64,000 bases of DNA, taken from positions 6,770,501 through 6,834,500 of the forward strand of contig JAGUCH010000002.1 in the NCBI GenBank assembly GCA_019096065.1, given 5' to 3'. A program made the translations under genes and the position numbers. Source of the DNA: Paracyclopina nana (taxonomy: Eukaryota > Arthropoda > Copepoda > Cyclopoida > Cyclopettidae). This document shows, piece by piece, positions 46,001 to 52,867 of the stretch; positions within the stretch are counted from its first letter, which is position 1, and each line of letters begins with the position of its first letter. Below the pieces are notes generated by a model. The model made no database searches. It was not told where the DNA came from and saw only the letters and a list, made by a program, of their open reading frames with translations.

Positions 46001-46520
46001 GAGGGCAATGCAACATTGCGAACATGGGGAGGTCCAGGTTGAACAGTTTCGCACAATGGTGGCACTGGCAGAGAACCTAATTAACAGCCGGCCAATTGCG
46101 ATAATAAAAACCGCGAATGGACTCGACGTGCTCACGCCCAATCATATGCTGGTGGGGAGACAGGGCTACGTCAGCTTGGTGGACGAAGGAGCGGAATATA
46201 TACCTGAGTTAAGACTCATGGCGAGGGGAGTGAAAAAATATCATGAAATCTGGGTCGATTATTATGTCCAGGAGTTGCAAAAGAGACAAAAATGGACAAG
46301 AGCAAACCAAAATGTCGGCCTAGGAGATAGAGTTGTTGTTGCAGAAGAAGATCTCCTGAAAAAGCACAGACCACGGTGGTTGGTGGGGACTGTGACAAAA
46401 ATATTCAAAAGTCAGGATGGCATGGTTAGGTCAGCGATGGTAGCAACTAGAAATGGAACAATAGAAAGGGGCATCAGACAATTGGCCCCAACACAACACC
46501 TGCCACTAGTCACAGAGTAA
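40038..46520 (+). CDS. BEL/Pao gag-pol polyprotein
   Basis: An uninterrupted frame of 2160 aa. The N-terminal ~670 residues are Gag-like. Zinc knuckles start near residue 679 (CFVCEIDGHKGIDC, then a C..C..H..C and HH-containing cluster typical of this clade). The aspartic protease is marked by MDEGSS (Asp843). Reverse transcriptase carries FVYNAKQKFDGKSIND, GLRSAPSVANF and the YMDD catalytic box (1250-1253). RNase H follows (CSDGSDVAFGC, WVDNKPVLCWI). Integrase has an HHCC zinc domain (HRTENHPAFD, CPTC) and acidic residues near D1844 (AMDFTG), D1906 (YSDNEG) and E1981 (GLSEAYVKL). No stop or frameshift, so it is probably active or recently so. Confidence 0.95.
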   Translation: MSKKGEDDDRYPSRKRKPPPRLGDWVYGKEVKKKDSRLDRTQQLSEDFQARINLDTSLLDYTQAFEVSRLELSADSEDVAVIEEAEDMASAKPQVDDLLALTPEEMVGEWVDDIEDRKKGIKEMETLLAKPDIREKDAKAIWGRLVQLQKDAATTATEVMSVLPQAAAAEFKTNSVQPLLQEYRRMVHRAQKVHRSLYTANWADDVEKSPPQQERPDESPAPQPATQTEIEELLKRHDNEVKAIKECVKKGRDASNEMRLRLIEEAKGRQQARELIEKNIKDSMARNNIAVDTSSMVCGARQVADEIKFMQTTWCQPMANSTSRASGAFFQYVPMTPDIAGQSQNFSGYTPASFGPHMAGTTIKPEEYDSRCKEEQRFLAQNTPIERAKQIIRDDACWADLIQRKDLEKYYDPTLQRDNYKDNFKMIFDGENPDKYRVFREFVHAKIVMKKNMDWFEKMATLKQWTAGRAFAKICDFDCNATGFITALDTLETDYGHWPGEAKELVQTLLERLRQMQPMSIRNANTIDDVQNLVSKILMQKAKQGKDPLNGEDEMLATLKMDKETERDYKLYKSQRWQSENSLRLFFTWARERTKEHMSNLKAENILKSITTSTSEKPDQAKRPSQNQRSYNRYRTNSNRYEKVLAADDTDEYGSSAEEDDDEVEDEDGVFLAHRGGPCFVCEIDGHKGIDCPKWGDHQVKDILAKIEEARLCKRCVAGRHKIEKCKSKIKCTKCGSDQHHPKLHTSQKKRSASEGQINAALLASIQQLSLNVEKLVQKQEDSVALVGLGTNSPTTKTSNTCEDNEEVVAIFGAMTKSWRTVPVEISKTPDFKTSITINMVMDEGSSVTINDAEVEKMLQLEGSLESMTVHVVGNNKKIKRDSLKSKVYMRAVGSDKCHEVKTRTFGLPATIEAIDPNEIKSAYEQIKDVKFPRPVAGPVRMLLGFDNLRLMKSLRDILVEDGPLVRKTPLGWTMLYHPMAGGEESSMLVSDWSQKNVGDSLNDDRLEYLMERNNGIEALGIQAGEKAMKRLTLAEEIALKKMKDSIRRSENGQYIVDIPFMHTPPDLPNNWKQCRAIQKGIDVSLKAEKDVWEAVLNTMEEYERRGIIEQVPEEEIKNGYFMPYFCVPKRTSLTTKYRFVYNAKQKFDGKSINDEQYPGPNFLADIYDTLTQFRLGDVAAAADIEKMFLMIKVSEDQKKYLRIWVDGKAYQFLRWPFGLRSAPSVANFVIKHHIENHGSPELKKYIRIYMDDLLVSFPDKMVAKRVIEEAKKILADCGMELRKFVSNEPEILENIPEGDREKSMAIMTTEDDGDYTHATLGLSWNTDKDMLGYKFERPEIKKLTKRSIAQAIARVFDPLGIISPFIIPARQCFQKICQAETEVKIKWDTDLEKIKNDKVESALKQFAKWLNQMEEAAKITYPRKAISSKAKMRLLMCSDGSDVAFGCTAMLQDKETNQVQLLTTKTKLQKTKSLNIPKAELAGALMASRLANRLATLINIDEKDIWYWVDNKPVLCWIRKPGVERDVFVRNRTIEISDTTRLDRWHYIRTDLNAADLPSRGGTPDQIINHPTYWNGAPFFSQDDEDEWPKFDLKVTENELLGKELEITLWAGLGLQCPTSLKVTQCGLITDHTITAANSDWLHRHAVTFQKMKRLQLEKRILQWPRMVRALTRAKGFGKQRGEVLQHENIASVVRDLMIYGQGLALLEDVEDFEKRKIWRNKKMAKYCPFIDGEGIIRVSTRSINQEDMHQSRKYPIVMTKTWPFLMMAEYIHRTENHPAFDTFWLMLTHHFGGPYLKKVAHHVTNQCPTCVRRSSRPYEQLMGPAQELHLREIRPCKHIAMDFTGFYWVKLLRQRLKAYVLVTVCLQTKVITLEATISRNTESLIMAMERITSRRGNIDTVYSDNEGSFGQLGVAITDKDRTERANDKRVVTSTGTIENKQVYTSTEMDWNRVQLKTANGVREWKFNAPKDHEANGLSEAYVKLTKRAMQHCEHGEVQVEQFRTMVALAENLINSRPIAIIKTANGLDVLTPNHMLVGRQGYVSLVDEGAEYIPELRLMARGVKKYHEIWVDYYVQELQKRQKWTRANQNVGLGDRVVVAEEDLLKKHRPRWLVGTVTKIFKSQDGMVRSAMVATRNGTIERGIRQLAPTQHLPLVTE

Positions 46521-46562
46521 AAGATATACACCAACAAGCAACCATCAAAAGAAGACCAAAAA

Positions 46563-49500
46563 ATGCCAACCAAAAAAGAAGAACAACAACCACAACCACC
46601 ACAGGAACAACAACAACAACAACACCACCGAAGAATGATGAAAGTCAAGGATTTTATGATGAAGACGAATTATGAAATTAAAAATGCAATTCGATTAATA
46701 AAACGCAAATTCCTCATGTACTCGCGCAACCTAGCGGAAATAGCAAAAATGGGAAAAAACTCGTTAAACCGCGGCGGGCTAAAAATTCGAACCATTTCCG
46801 GCGAATTCAATCTAGCAGCGGCGGTGTTCGACAACAAACCGAAAATGTCCGATCGAAAGAGCAAGAGAGACCGCAGCCGTGAGAGAGAACGCGAGAGGGA
46901 GCGAGACCGTGACCGCGACCGAGGCCGTGAGAAAGACCGCGACCGATCGAGGAGCAGCGCTTCGAAAAAACCCAAAACCGAGGAGGAGGAGGCGATAATC
47001 AAACGTAATCGGGAAATTCAAGCCTCGACGGAACGACGACCAAAAACACCGAAAGCAGAAAAGAAGGACATCAAGGACAGGTTGGGCCCCCCAGTCCGCC
47101 AGTCAACCCCGGTGTCACCTAAACCTGGCACGTCCAAAGAAGCGAGCAAGCAGAAGGACTCATCCCAGTCGAGCTTCAATGACACGACTGAGCAAATTGT
47201 GCTCGGCGAGTCATCCCCAGCTCGCAAAGTGATCATTGAAGAGGAAGAAAAGGATGAGCCCTGGAAAATCGACGTCGTCCAGGGAGGCAGGCCTTTTGAC
47301 TTGGACAACATCAAAGCAACCTGGGCCACCAAGACAAAGGTACCACGAATTATAATTTATGATGAAAACAGGCTCGAGGAGATGCTGGAGGTGTTCACGA
47401 AGCACTACGTGGACCCAGGCACCCTGATCTTGGGCAGCATGTTCAACTTCGGCCCCCGAACGGATGACGACAAGCGCAACCAAAAGCAGCGCTACAAGTC
47501 TCAGCGGATCGACCAATACAAGGCGTTGAGGCGAGCGCAGATGATGTCCATGCCAGTCACACCAAACTTCGCACTGGCAATCTCCCATGGGCCGCAAATG
47601 TCGAAGTTGGTGGAGAAATTCGGCGAGCTGCCACAGATGGAAGTAATCTCAGCGGTGGACCAGCTCCAATTCGAGCAACAAAGGAAACTCCTTGAAGGCG
47701 TGGTACGACAAAGCTGGGACCACAAGATGTCAGATGAGGAGATCTACATTAAACTGGAGCAAGGCAAAGGAGCAGCCACTGTACCTGCACTGACGAGAGT
47801 CATGCAAACGGGACCGATGGCGGGAAAAATATATTTGGCAAGGACTGGAGAAATCATGGCTGAAGAGCAAATACAACTGCTCGCGGGACTGCCAAAATGT
47901 CTGGCCTTCTACACGGACGACACGGAGAAGAAAATCACGGAGTTGATCAGACTCAGCAACGAGGCGGCAGGCAGACAATATCAGGTGACAATGGTAAAAG
48001 ACCAAGAAATACAAGCAGCCCCAGAAGCAGACTCGAAGGAAGCCCAAACTGAGGGACTTGACCAACCTTGCTCCGGACTGGGACAATTAATCCCGGCTGG
48101 ACAAGAAGGTCAAGTGCCAATGGAGGTCGATGACGCTAGCAGTGAGCCAAGATCGTCCAGAAAGTCGTCAGCCGCCCCATCAGAACACCACACGACTTAC
48201 ATCCCGGCGGGAATGGAGGACGAGATTGCAGCGGAGAGGCTGACAGAGATCACTGGCGACGAGCAGTTCTGCGACATAAGAGCCCTGAGATTCAAACTGC
48301 CATCAAAGGAGATAGATGTTCCTGGATTCGACAGAGACCAAAAAAGGATCACAAAGGACGGATGCCCAGAAACAATCGCCGGGGCCCTCTACAAGCCTGT
48401 GGACCTGGAAAAATATCAGGGTAAGCAGTGCCAAAAGATTTTGTGCCAAGCGTCGACCCCGTTCCAGGAAAAAGACTGCGTGGACCGAAAAAAGGGAACC
48501 TACCCATATCTGTCAGTAGCAAACGCACTAAAAAGGGCAAAAATGGCAAAAGGAACCGTCTATGACCTCGAGACGACTGGTAGAGGCAGGACCTACATGC
48601 TTGGGCTGGTTGAGGACACGGAAAGCGAGTACTGCACCGAACACGTCGAGGAATTTGACATTATGCTTGACAGGGCGGAGTTCTACAAGGAGGTGCAGAG
48701 GACCAGGATCATGACCTTCGACACAGAAGGGCTGTCTGAAAGCTACAAGGTCACGTATCACTGCCAAAAGCCAGTCACGATTGGACAAGAGAGCAACACG
48801 TTCGCCTATGCACATTTCGGAGCATCAAATGGTGTCGCAGCCGGAGTGCGGGTCATGTACGTCGGCCACAGCTTGCTGGGTAAAGAAATACCTAAGCGGA
48901 TCAAGCAAATGCTGGAGGACGACACCGTGTGCAAGATCGGCTTCAGCGTGTATGAGGACATACCAAAGTTTGCAAGGGTCGGGATCAAAATCAAGAACTG
49001 GATGGATGCAAGGCACTTGGTGATCCTGCTGAACCCGGCATGGGAGAAGCAACAACCACCATCATCGAAGAACGCGGCGATCAAGCTCCTTGGCGTGAAG
49101 ACCACGATAAAGGCCCCGTTCTGGAAAAAGGAGCACAGAGCGATGGCAGTCGATAAGTATCTCCCGAGTACCTTGTATTATGATCGCGAAGACCAGTTCA
49201 CCCCCTTAGCATTGCTTGAGTTCACAGCTGCGAAGCTCGCCCTGCAGAACGGCATGACCAAGGACAGCTGCGTGAGGGGAATGATGATGTATTTGGTCGC
49301 TCTGTACATGAACAGACCCATCGAGATCAGCGGGAAGACGGTGAGATACTTCGAAGGCCTCCTACTGGAACAAAATAGTCCGGAGGAGGCTGACGAACGG
49401 TCTCTGAGGCCATTGATGCACACCTACCACTACTACAACAACCACAAGGAGACGTGCGATAATTTCAACAAGTTTGGCAGGGAGTTCATCTTCGATCGTA

Positions 49501-49991
49501 GTGCAATCAACATGATCACGGACTCAGACCTGACCCAGTGGGAGTGCGAAGTGGGGAGCAGCGTCAAGGATTGGATGGATCAGACAGAAATAGATGTGCT
49601 CCAGGACAGGATCTCAGCCCTGCTGCTGCCATTCAAAGACGTACGCAAGTCGTACGCAACTGAGACACCCCACCCATGCACGAAGTGTGGACTGAGCGGC
49701 CACAAGGTGGAGGACTGCAACCGAATTGAAGGCTGCACAAACCCCACATGTCTAGGAGATGACCACACTATTGGAGCCTGCCCGATGCTTTTGGAACGAT
49801 GCTCTGAATGTGGCATGCTCGGCCACAGACCACGCGATCACGAAAAATTCAATTTGGTACAACTGCACGTGTTGAGACGGATCACGGCACACCTCCACTG
49901 CATCGCCATCATGACGTTGGATAAGGAGATGAGACTCAAGATGGTCAAGAGAGGAACCTCGTTTGAGTTCAAGTTGCTGGGTCAACGCTGA
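46563..49991 (+). CDS. Retrotransposon ORF3: DEDDy-type 3'-5' exonuclease-like protein with zinc knuckles
   Basis: 1142 aa, starting 42 bases after the gag-pol stop. The N-terminus is Gln-rich; residues ~95-135 are an Arg/Asp/Glu/Ser stretch like splicing-factor RS domains. The central region fits the RNase D/WRN exonuclease fold by motif order: MTFDTEG (Asp720, Glu722), then MLEDDTVCKIGFSVYEDIPKF (Asp799), then YYDRED (Tyr873, Asp877), giving D-E..D..YxxxD. The spacing of ~78 and ~75 residues is plausible. A CCHC zinc knuckle (CTKCGLSGHKVEDC, ~1039) and a second C..C..H..H unit (CSECGMLGHRPRDH) end the protein. No signal peptide or membrane span, so it is not an envelope protein. A splice acceptor-like CTAG at 46811-46814 and ATG at 46845 suggest a subgenomic message. 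Exonuclease activity is inferred, not shown. Confidence 0.75.
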   Translation: MPTKKEEQQPQPPQEQQQQQHHRRMMKVKDFMMKTNYEIKNAIRLIKRKFLMYSRNLAEIAKMGKNSLNRGGLKIRTISGEFNLAAAVFDNKPKMSDRKSKRDRSRERERERERDRDRDRGREKDRDRSRSSASKKPKTEEEEAIIKRNREIQASTERRPKTPKAEKKDIKDRLGPPVRQSTPVSPKPGTSKEASKQKDSSQSSFNDTTEQIVLGESSPARKVIIEEEEKDEPWKIDVVQGGRPFDLDNIKATWATKTKVPRIIIYDENRLEEMLEVFTKHYVDPGTLILGSMFNFGPRTDDDKRNQKQRYKSQRIDQYKALRRAQMMSMPVTPNFALAISHGPQMSKLVEKFGELPQMEVISAVDQLQFEQQRKLLEGVVRQSWDHKMSDEEIYIKLEQGKGAATVPALTRVMQTGPMAGKIYLARTGEIMAEEQIQLLAGLPKCLAFYTDDTEKKITELIRLSNEAAGRQYQVTMVKDQEIQAAPEADSKEAQTEGLDQPCSGLGQLIPAGQEGQVPMEVDDASSEPRSSRKSSAAPSEHHTTYIPAGMEDEIAAERLTEITGDEQFCDIRALRFKLPSKEIDVPGFDRDQKRITKDGCPETIAGALYKPVDLEKYQGKQCQKILCQASTPFQEKDCVDRKKGTYPYLSVANALKRAKMAKGTVYDLETTGRGRTYMLGLVEDTESEYCTEHVEEFDIMLDRAEFYKEVQRTRIMTFDTEGLSESYKVTYHCQKPVTIGQESNTFAYAHFGASNGVAAGVRVMYVGHSLLGKEIPKRIKQMLEDDTVCKIGFSVYEDIPKFARVGIKIKNWMDARHLVILLNPAWEKQQPPSSKNAAIKLLGVKTTIKAPFWKKEHRAMAVDKYLPSTLYYDREDQFTPLALLEFTAAKLALQNGMTKDSCVRGMMMYLVALYMNRPIEISGKTVRYFEGLLLEQNSPEEADERSLRPLMHTYHYYNNHKETCDNFNKFGREFIFDRSAINMITDSDLTQWECEVGSSVKDWMDQTEIDVLQDRISALLLPFKDVRKSYATETPHPCTKCGLSGHKVEDCNRIEGCTNPTCLGDDHTIGACPMLLERCSECGMLGHRPRDHEKFNLVQLHVLRRITAHLHCIAIMTLDKEMRLKMVKRGTSFEFKLLGQR

Positions 49992-50121
49992 AGACTGCAC
50001 ATTGAAAATAAATATGTCAAAATTTTAAACCCATATCAATCCCCATTCGTACTTATGACTTTATTTCAAACAAAGACTACGCGTAAACATGACTTATCAG
50101 AACTTACAAAAAGCCAAAACT

Positions 50122-50133
50122 TAACGGGGGGAC
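50122..50133 (+). other. Polypurine tract
   Basis: TAACGGGGGGAC immediately precedes the 3' LTR, where plus-strand DNA synthesis is primed. Confidence 0.75.
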
Positions 50134-50441
50134 TGTATTATATATTCGAGAGGTTGCGTTTTGCAATACTTTAAAGTTCCGATTTGTAAACAAATAGCTG
50201 TAAATCATAACAAAAATGACGCCAGTTGTTATTTAGATTTTCTTGCGAAAAGTCTGAATAAACGACACTGTACTGCCTTATTGGATTCTACATCTTTTAT
50301 TAGTGATTTCACATCATATCCGTCCTCTGGAGCCGTCATCCTCGCTGCAGCATCGTCACGCCACCCGCCGCTGCCACCCGCGGCCCCCTTCCAAGGCCGG
50401 ATTCGAAGGTCATATTCGCAGGACTCTGCAATAGGACAACA
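50134..50441 (+). repeat. 3' LTR of BEL/Pao element
   Basis: 308 bp, identical by eye to the 5' LTR, followed by CGCAA. AATAAA at 50257-50262. Confidence 0.95.
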
Positions 50442-50446
50442 CGCAA

Positions 50447-50876
50447 AGATTTGCCTTGTTTCGACCAGCCGAAAAGACCAGACCCCATTTGACCCATTTA
50501 GAGCATCCTGGGGGCTGCCAAACTTGAAACCCCATCAAACCACATTGTGACAAGGGGTTTGGGCCCAAAAACAATTTGAACCCGAATCGATGTGTTAAAA
50601 GAAGCCCCGCGGTAGAAATTCACACGGTTAAGAAAAAGAACTATGAAAATCACTAAAATATTGATGTCAAAGGACATTCTTGCAGAAAGAATGATTAGAC
50701 ACAATTTTCTATCATTCTCTACTCTATTTTCTGGATCGACCTATTTTTTGGTGCCATTCACACATTTCGCGGCTTTTTTCGTAAAATCATGTCTGGACCT
50801 GAAACTGACAGCAAGTCATAAAACAGCAAACAATGAATTTGAGCAAGCCTTTCGGAGGTAAAGTAAGGCAAGAGCA
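50447..50876. other. Gap containing part of a dispersed repeat
   Basis: The stretch around 50567-50620 ('aaaaacaattt', 'cccgaatcgatgtgtt', 'gaagccccgcgg') resembles sequence flanking the hAT-like MITE near 33840-34260, minus the MITE. No gene seen. Confidence 0.55.
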
Positions 50877-51965
50877 ATGAGCTCAAACCTTCAATTTATA
50901 GCCAAAGCCCTAAGCATAGACCACGAAGAGCTCAAACATGTCTATGTCGAAAGGGTGCGGAACTGGAATACCTATTTTGAAAAAGTGAGTATGTTTTGAC
51001 AGCTGGACATTTCCTATATTAATTATTGTCTGCAGTGGAAGTCATACAAAAATGAGGATCAAGAGGAGGAATTTGAGGTAGACGACCCAGACGACTGGGC
51101 CGTTAAAGGGGCCAGAGACGAGGATGACAACAGCAGTGATGGCAAAGATGAATCTATCGAGGAACAATGTGAAGAGGCGCCATACAACGCTCTCGAGTTA
51201 GACTTTGACAAGCTCAGGCAAACAATTAGATTTGCGCAAAACGGAATTGTCCTAGAAGAAGTAGAGGACTTGAAATGCCACAATTGTGGCAGCAGAACAT
51301 ATCTTCCTGCAGAGTACGCCCAGGATTGGGATGAGGAAATATTTTGCAATGACTGCATCATCGTTCAAAGCGGACATGAAAACTGTGAGGCTCCTAAATG
51401 CTCGACGTGCATAGATATAGCCGATCTCGTTCACGATAGGCTAAACATTTCTCAAAGTTTTATGGACGGAACACTTGCAGTTTTGACGCAACCAGCTTTA
51501 AATATTTCGTCGGAACACAGTCGAGTGTCAGATCACGCTGAATCCAAACTGGTGTCCTGTTGCAACTGCGGAAAAGAAACCTATTGGACAGAGCATGAAG
51601 AAATGATGTGCAATGATTGCATGATAGAGAAAAGCGGACATAAAGATTGCATGCTACCTAATTGCACTGTGTGCATAAAAATAGCTCTAACAATGGGGAA
51701 ACGACTACCGCACCATCAACAATTATTGTTAAAAGGATTTAAATTGAACACTTCAATGCAACTGGCACCGAAAAAAAAGCATCCTAACGCAGCCAAGTTG
51801 AGCCTTAGTTGCTCCTCGGGAACCATAAAATCGAGGAAAAAAGGATTGAAATCAAAGGCAGCTTCAAACGGCGGATGCGAAGTTTCAATGATTGTGATGA
51901 GTCCCTCATCTAAGCTAACCTCAACACCAATCAAAAAAAGATTCTCACTTTGTAAAAGACATTAA
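50877..51965 (+). CDS. Acidic protein with a twice-repeated Cys/His motif
   Basis: Exons 50877..50984 and 51036..51965 (phase 0, donor GTGAGT, acceptor CTGCAG) give 345 aa. The N-terminal ~36 residues are helical, followed by an acidic linker (EEEFEVDDPDDW). Two copies of one Cys motif follow: CHNCGSRTYL..FCNDCIIVQSGHENCEAPKCSTC (~115-160) and CCNCGKETYW..MCNDCMIEKSGHKDCMLPNCTVC (~205-250). Each has CxxC, CxxC, SGH, C and CxxC, enough for two metal sites. The C-terminus is Lys/Ser-rich with SPSSKLTSTPIKK. I do not recognise the family. The repeated motif suggests a zinc-binding or chromatin-adapter role, but that is a guess. Possible polyadenylation signals are at 51982 and 52068. Confidence 0.65.
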
Positions 51966-52078
51966 TCGCGCATCACATGACTAATAAAAATGTTGTAACG
52001 TGCGAGCAAAAAGAAAATACTTTTTTCCGTCAAATAGACACAGTATCAACGATCAACAAATGCGTTCAATAAAAACAG

Positions 52079-52852
52079 ATGGAGTTAAGAGCAATTTTCA
52101 GTCGAATAAATGACGCTAAAAGAGATGTAAACGAGAAGAAGGAGTCTTTGGACATTTTGGAGACGCAGCTTAAGCAATGGAACACGAAGATCAACGAGGA
52201 AAAAAGTTTTCTCTTACATGAGACTTGTAAGTTGGAGGCCGACAACGAAAAGTTAATCGAATTAAAGTCGCGATATGACTTGAAAAAGTTGGTTGTCCTA
52301 CCTGCAACTATGACGGTCCTGAATGAAGCCAAATTGGGCCTCGATGGCAATCAGCGTGGGCTCAAGCAGCTAAAGAAAAATGTGCGAGATTCGCAGCTTC
52401 AGTGTTTTGCTGAGAGTTCCGAATTTTTCCGCAACTGTTTGTCAGCTAAGCCGGCCGAGGAATATGAATCGTCAGCTCAAACTGAGATAGCGTCGCTCGA
52501 AAAAGAAATGAAGGAACATCTCATGTCAAGATTTGAGTACAATGAGCTGAGTCAAAGATTGAGCGATTTAACGGGCTGGGTTGGCAACACTCGCACTCTT
52601 AATGCGTTGTTGGAGCAAAAAATTGAAGAGCTTAATCAAGAAATTGCAAGCCTCGACGAACTAGTCATTACCATGTCCTGTGGCCTCCAAGAAAAAAGAG
52701 ACTTGTTGGCCGAGATTGGTCCTGGAATGGATAGTGGAAAAAAGGATCTTTCTTCGTCATTCGGCCGAAACATTGGTAACACTGATTTTGTGCCAGCCTC
52801 TAGTCTCCACAAGTTTAAATTCCGCTCAGTTGTCAAAAACGATAAGCCTTAG
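52079..52852 (+). CDS. Coiled-coil protein of unknown function
   Basis: 257 aa in one exon. Heptad-rich, highly charged helices cover ~1-90 (RDVNEKKESLDILETQLKQW) and ~135-220 (TEIASLEKEMKEHL, LLEQKIEELNQEIASLDELV), broken by a short TGWVGNTRT turn. The C-terminal ~40 residues are basic and uncoiled. The architecture recalls small coiled-coil proteins such as CCDC172, but I see no diagnostic motif. It starts only 113 bp after the preceding stop, with that gene's AATAAA ending at 52073, so transcripts nearly abut. Confidence 0.6.
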   Translation: MELRAIFSRINDAKRDVNEKKESLDILETQLKQWNTKINEEKSFLLHETCKLEADNEKLIELKSRYDLKKLVVLPATMTVLNEAKLGLDGNQRGLKQLKKNVRDSQLQCFAESSEFFRNCLSAKPAEEYESSAQTEIASLEKEMKEHLMSRFEYNELSQRLSDLTGWVGNTRTLNALLEQKIEELNQEIASLDELVITMSCGLQEKRDLLAEIGPGMDSGKKDLSSSFGRNIGNTDFVPASSLHKFKFRSVVKNDKP

Positions 52853-52867
52853 TTAGTGCTCATTAAA

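Larger units (their letters stand above)
39642..50441 (+). mobile_element. BEL/Pao LTR retrotransposon, complete, with an extra exonuclease-like ORF
   Basis: A 10.8-kb element flanked by the 5-bp target duplication CGCAA (39637-39641, 50442-50446). Order: 5' LTR, tRNA-Lys-type primer-binding site, gag-pol frame (2160 aa), ORF3 (1142 aa), polypurine tract, 3' LTR. The LTRs read as identical, so insertion was recent. Gag-pol in one frame with protease, reverse transcriptase, RNase H and then integrase is the BEL/Pao layout. Size exceeds the usual 6-9 kb because of ORF3, which sits where some families carry env. All coding frames are open. Confidence 0.95.

Noticed and set aside
46563-49991. ORF3 as a retroviral envelope gene
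   Set aside because: No signal peptide, transmembrane span or fusion-type layout; exonuclease motifs and zinc knuckles fit instead.
50643-50861. 72-codon plus-strand frame after the 3' LTR
   Set aside because: No homology, and it runs into the leader of the next gene.
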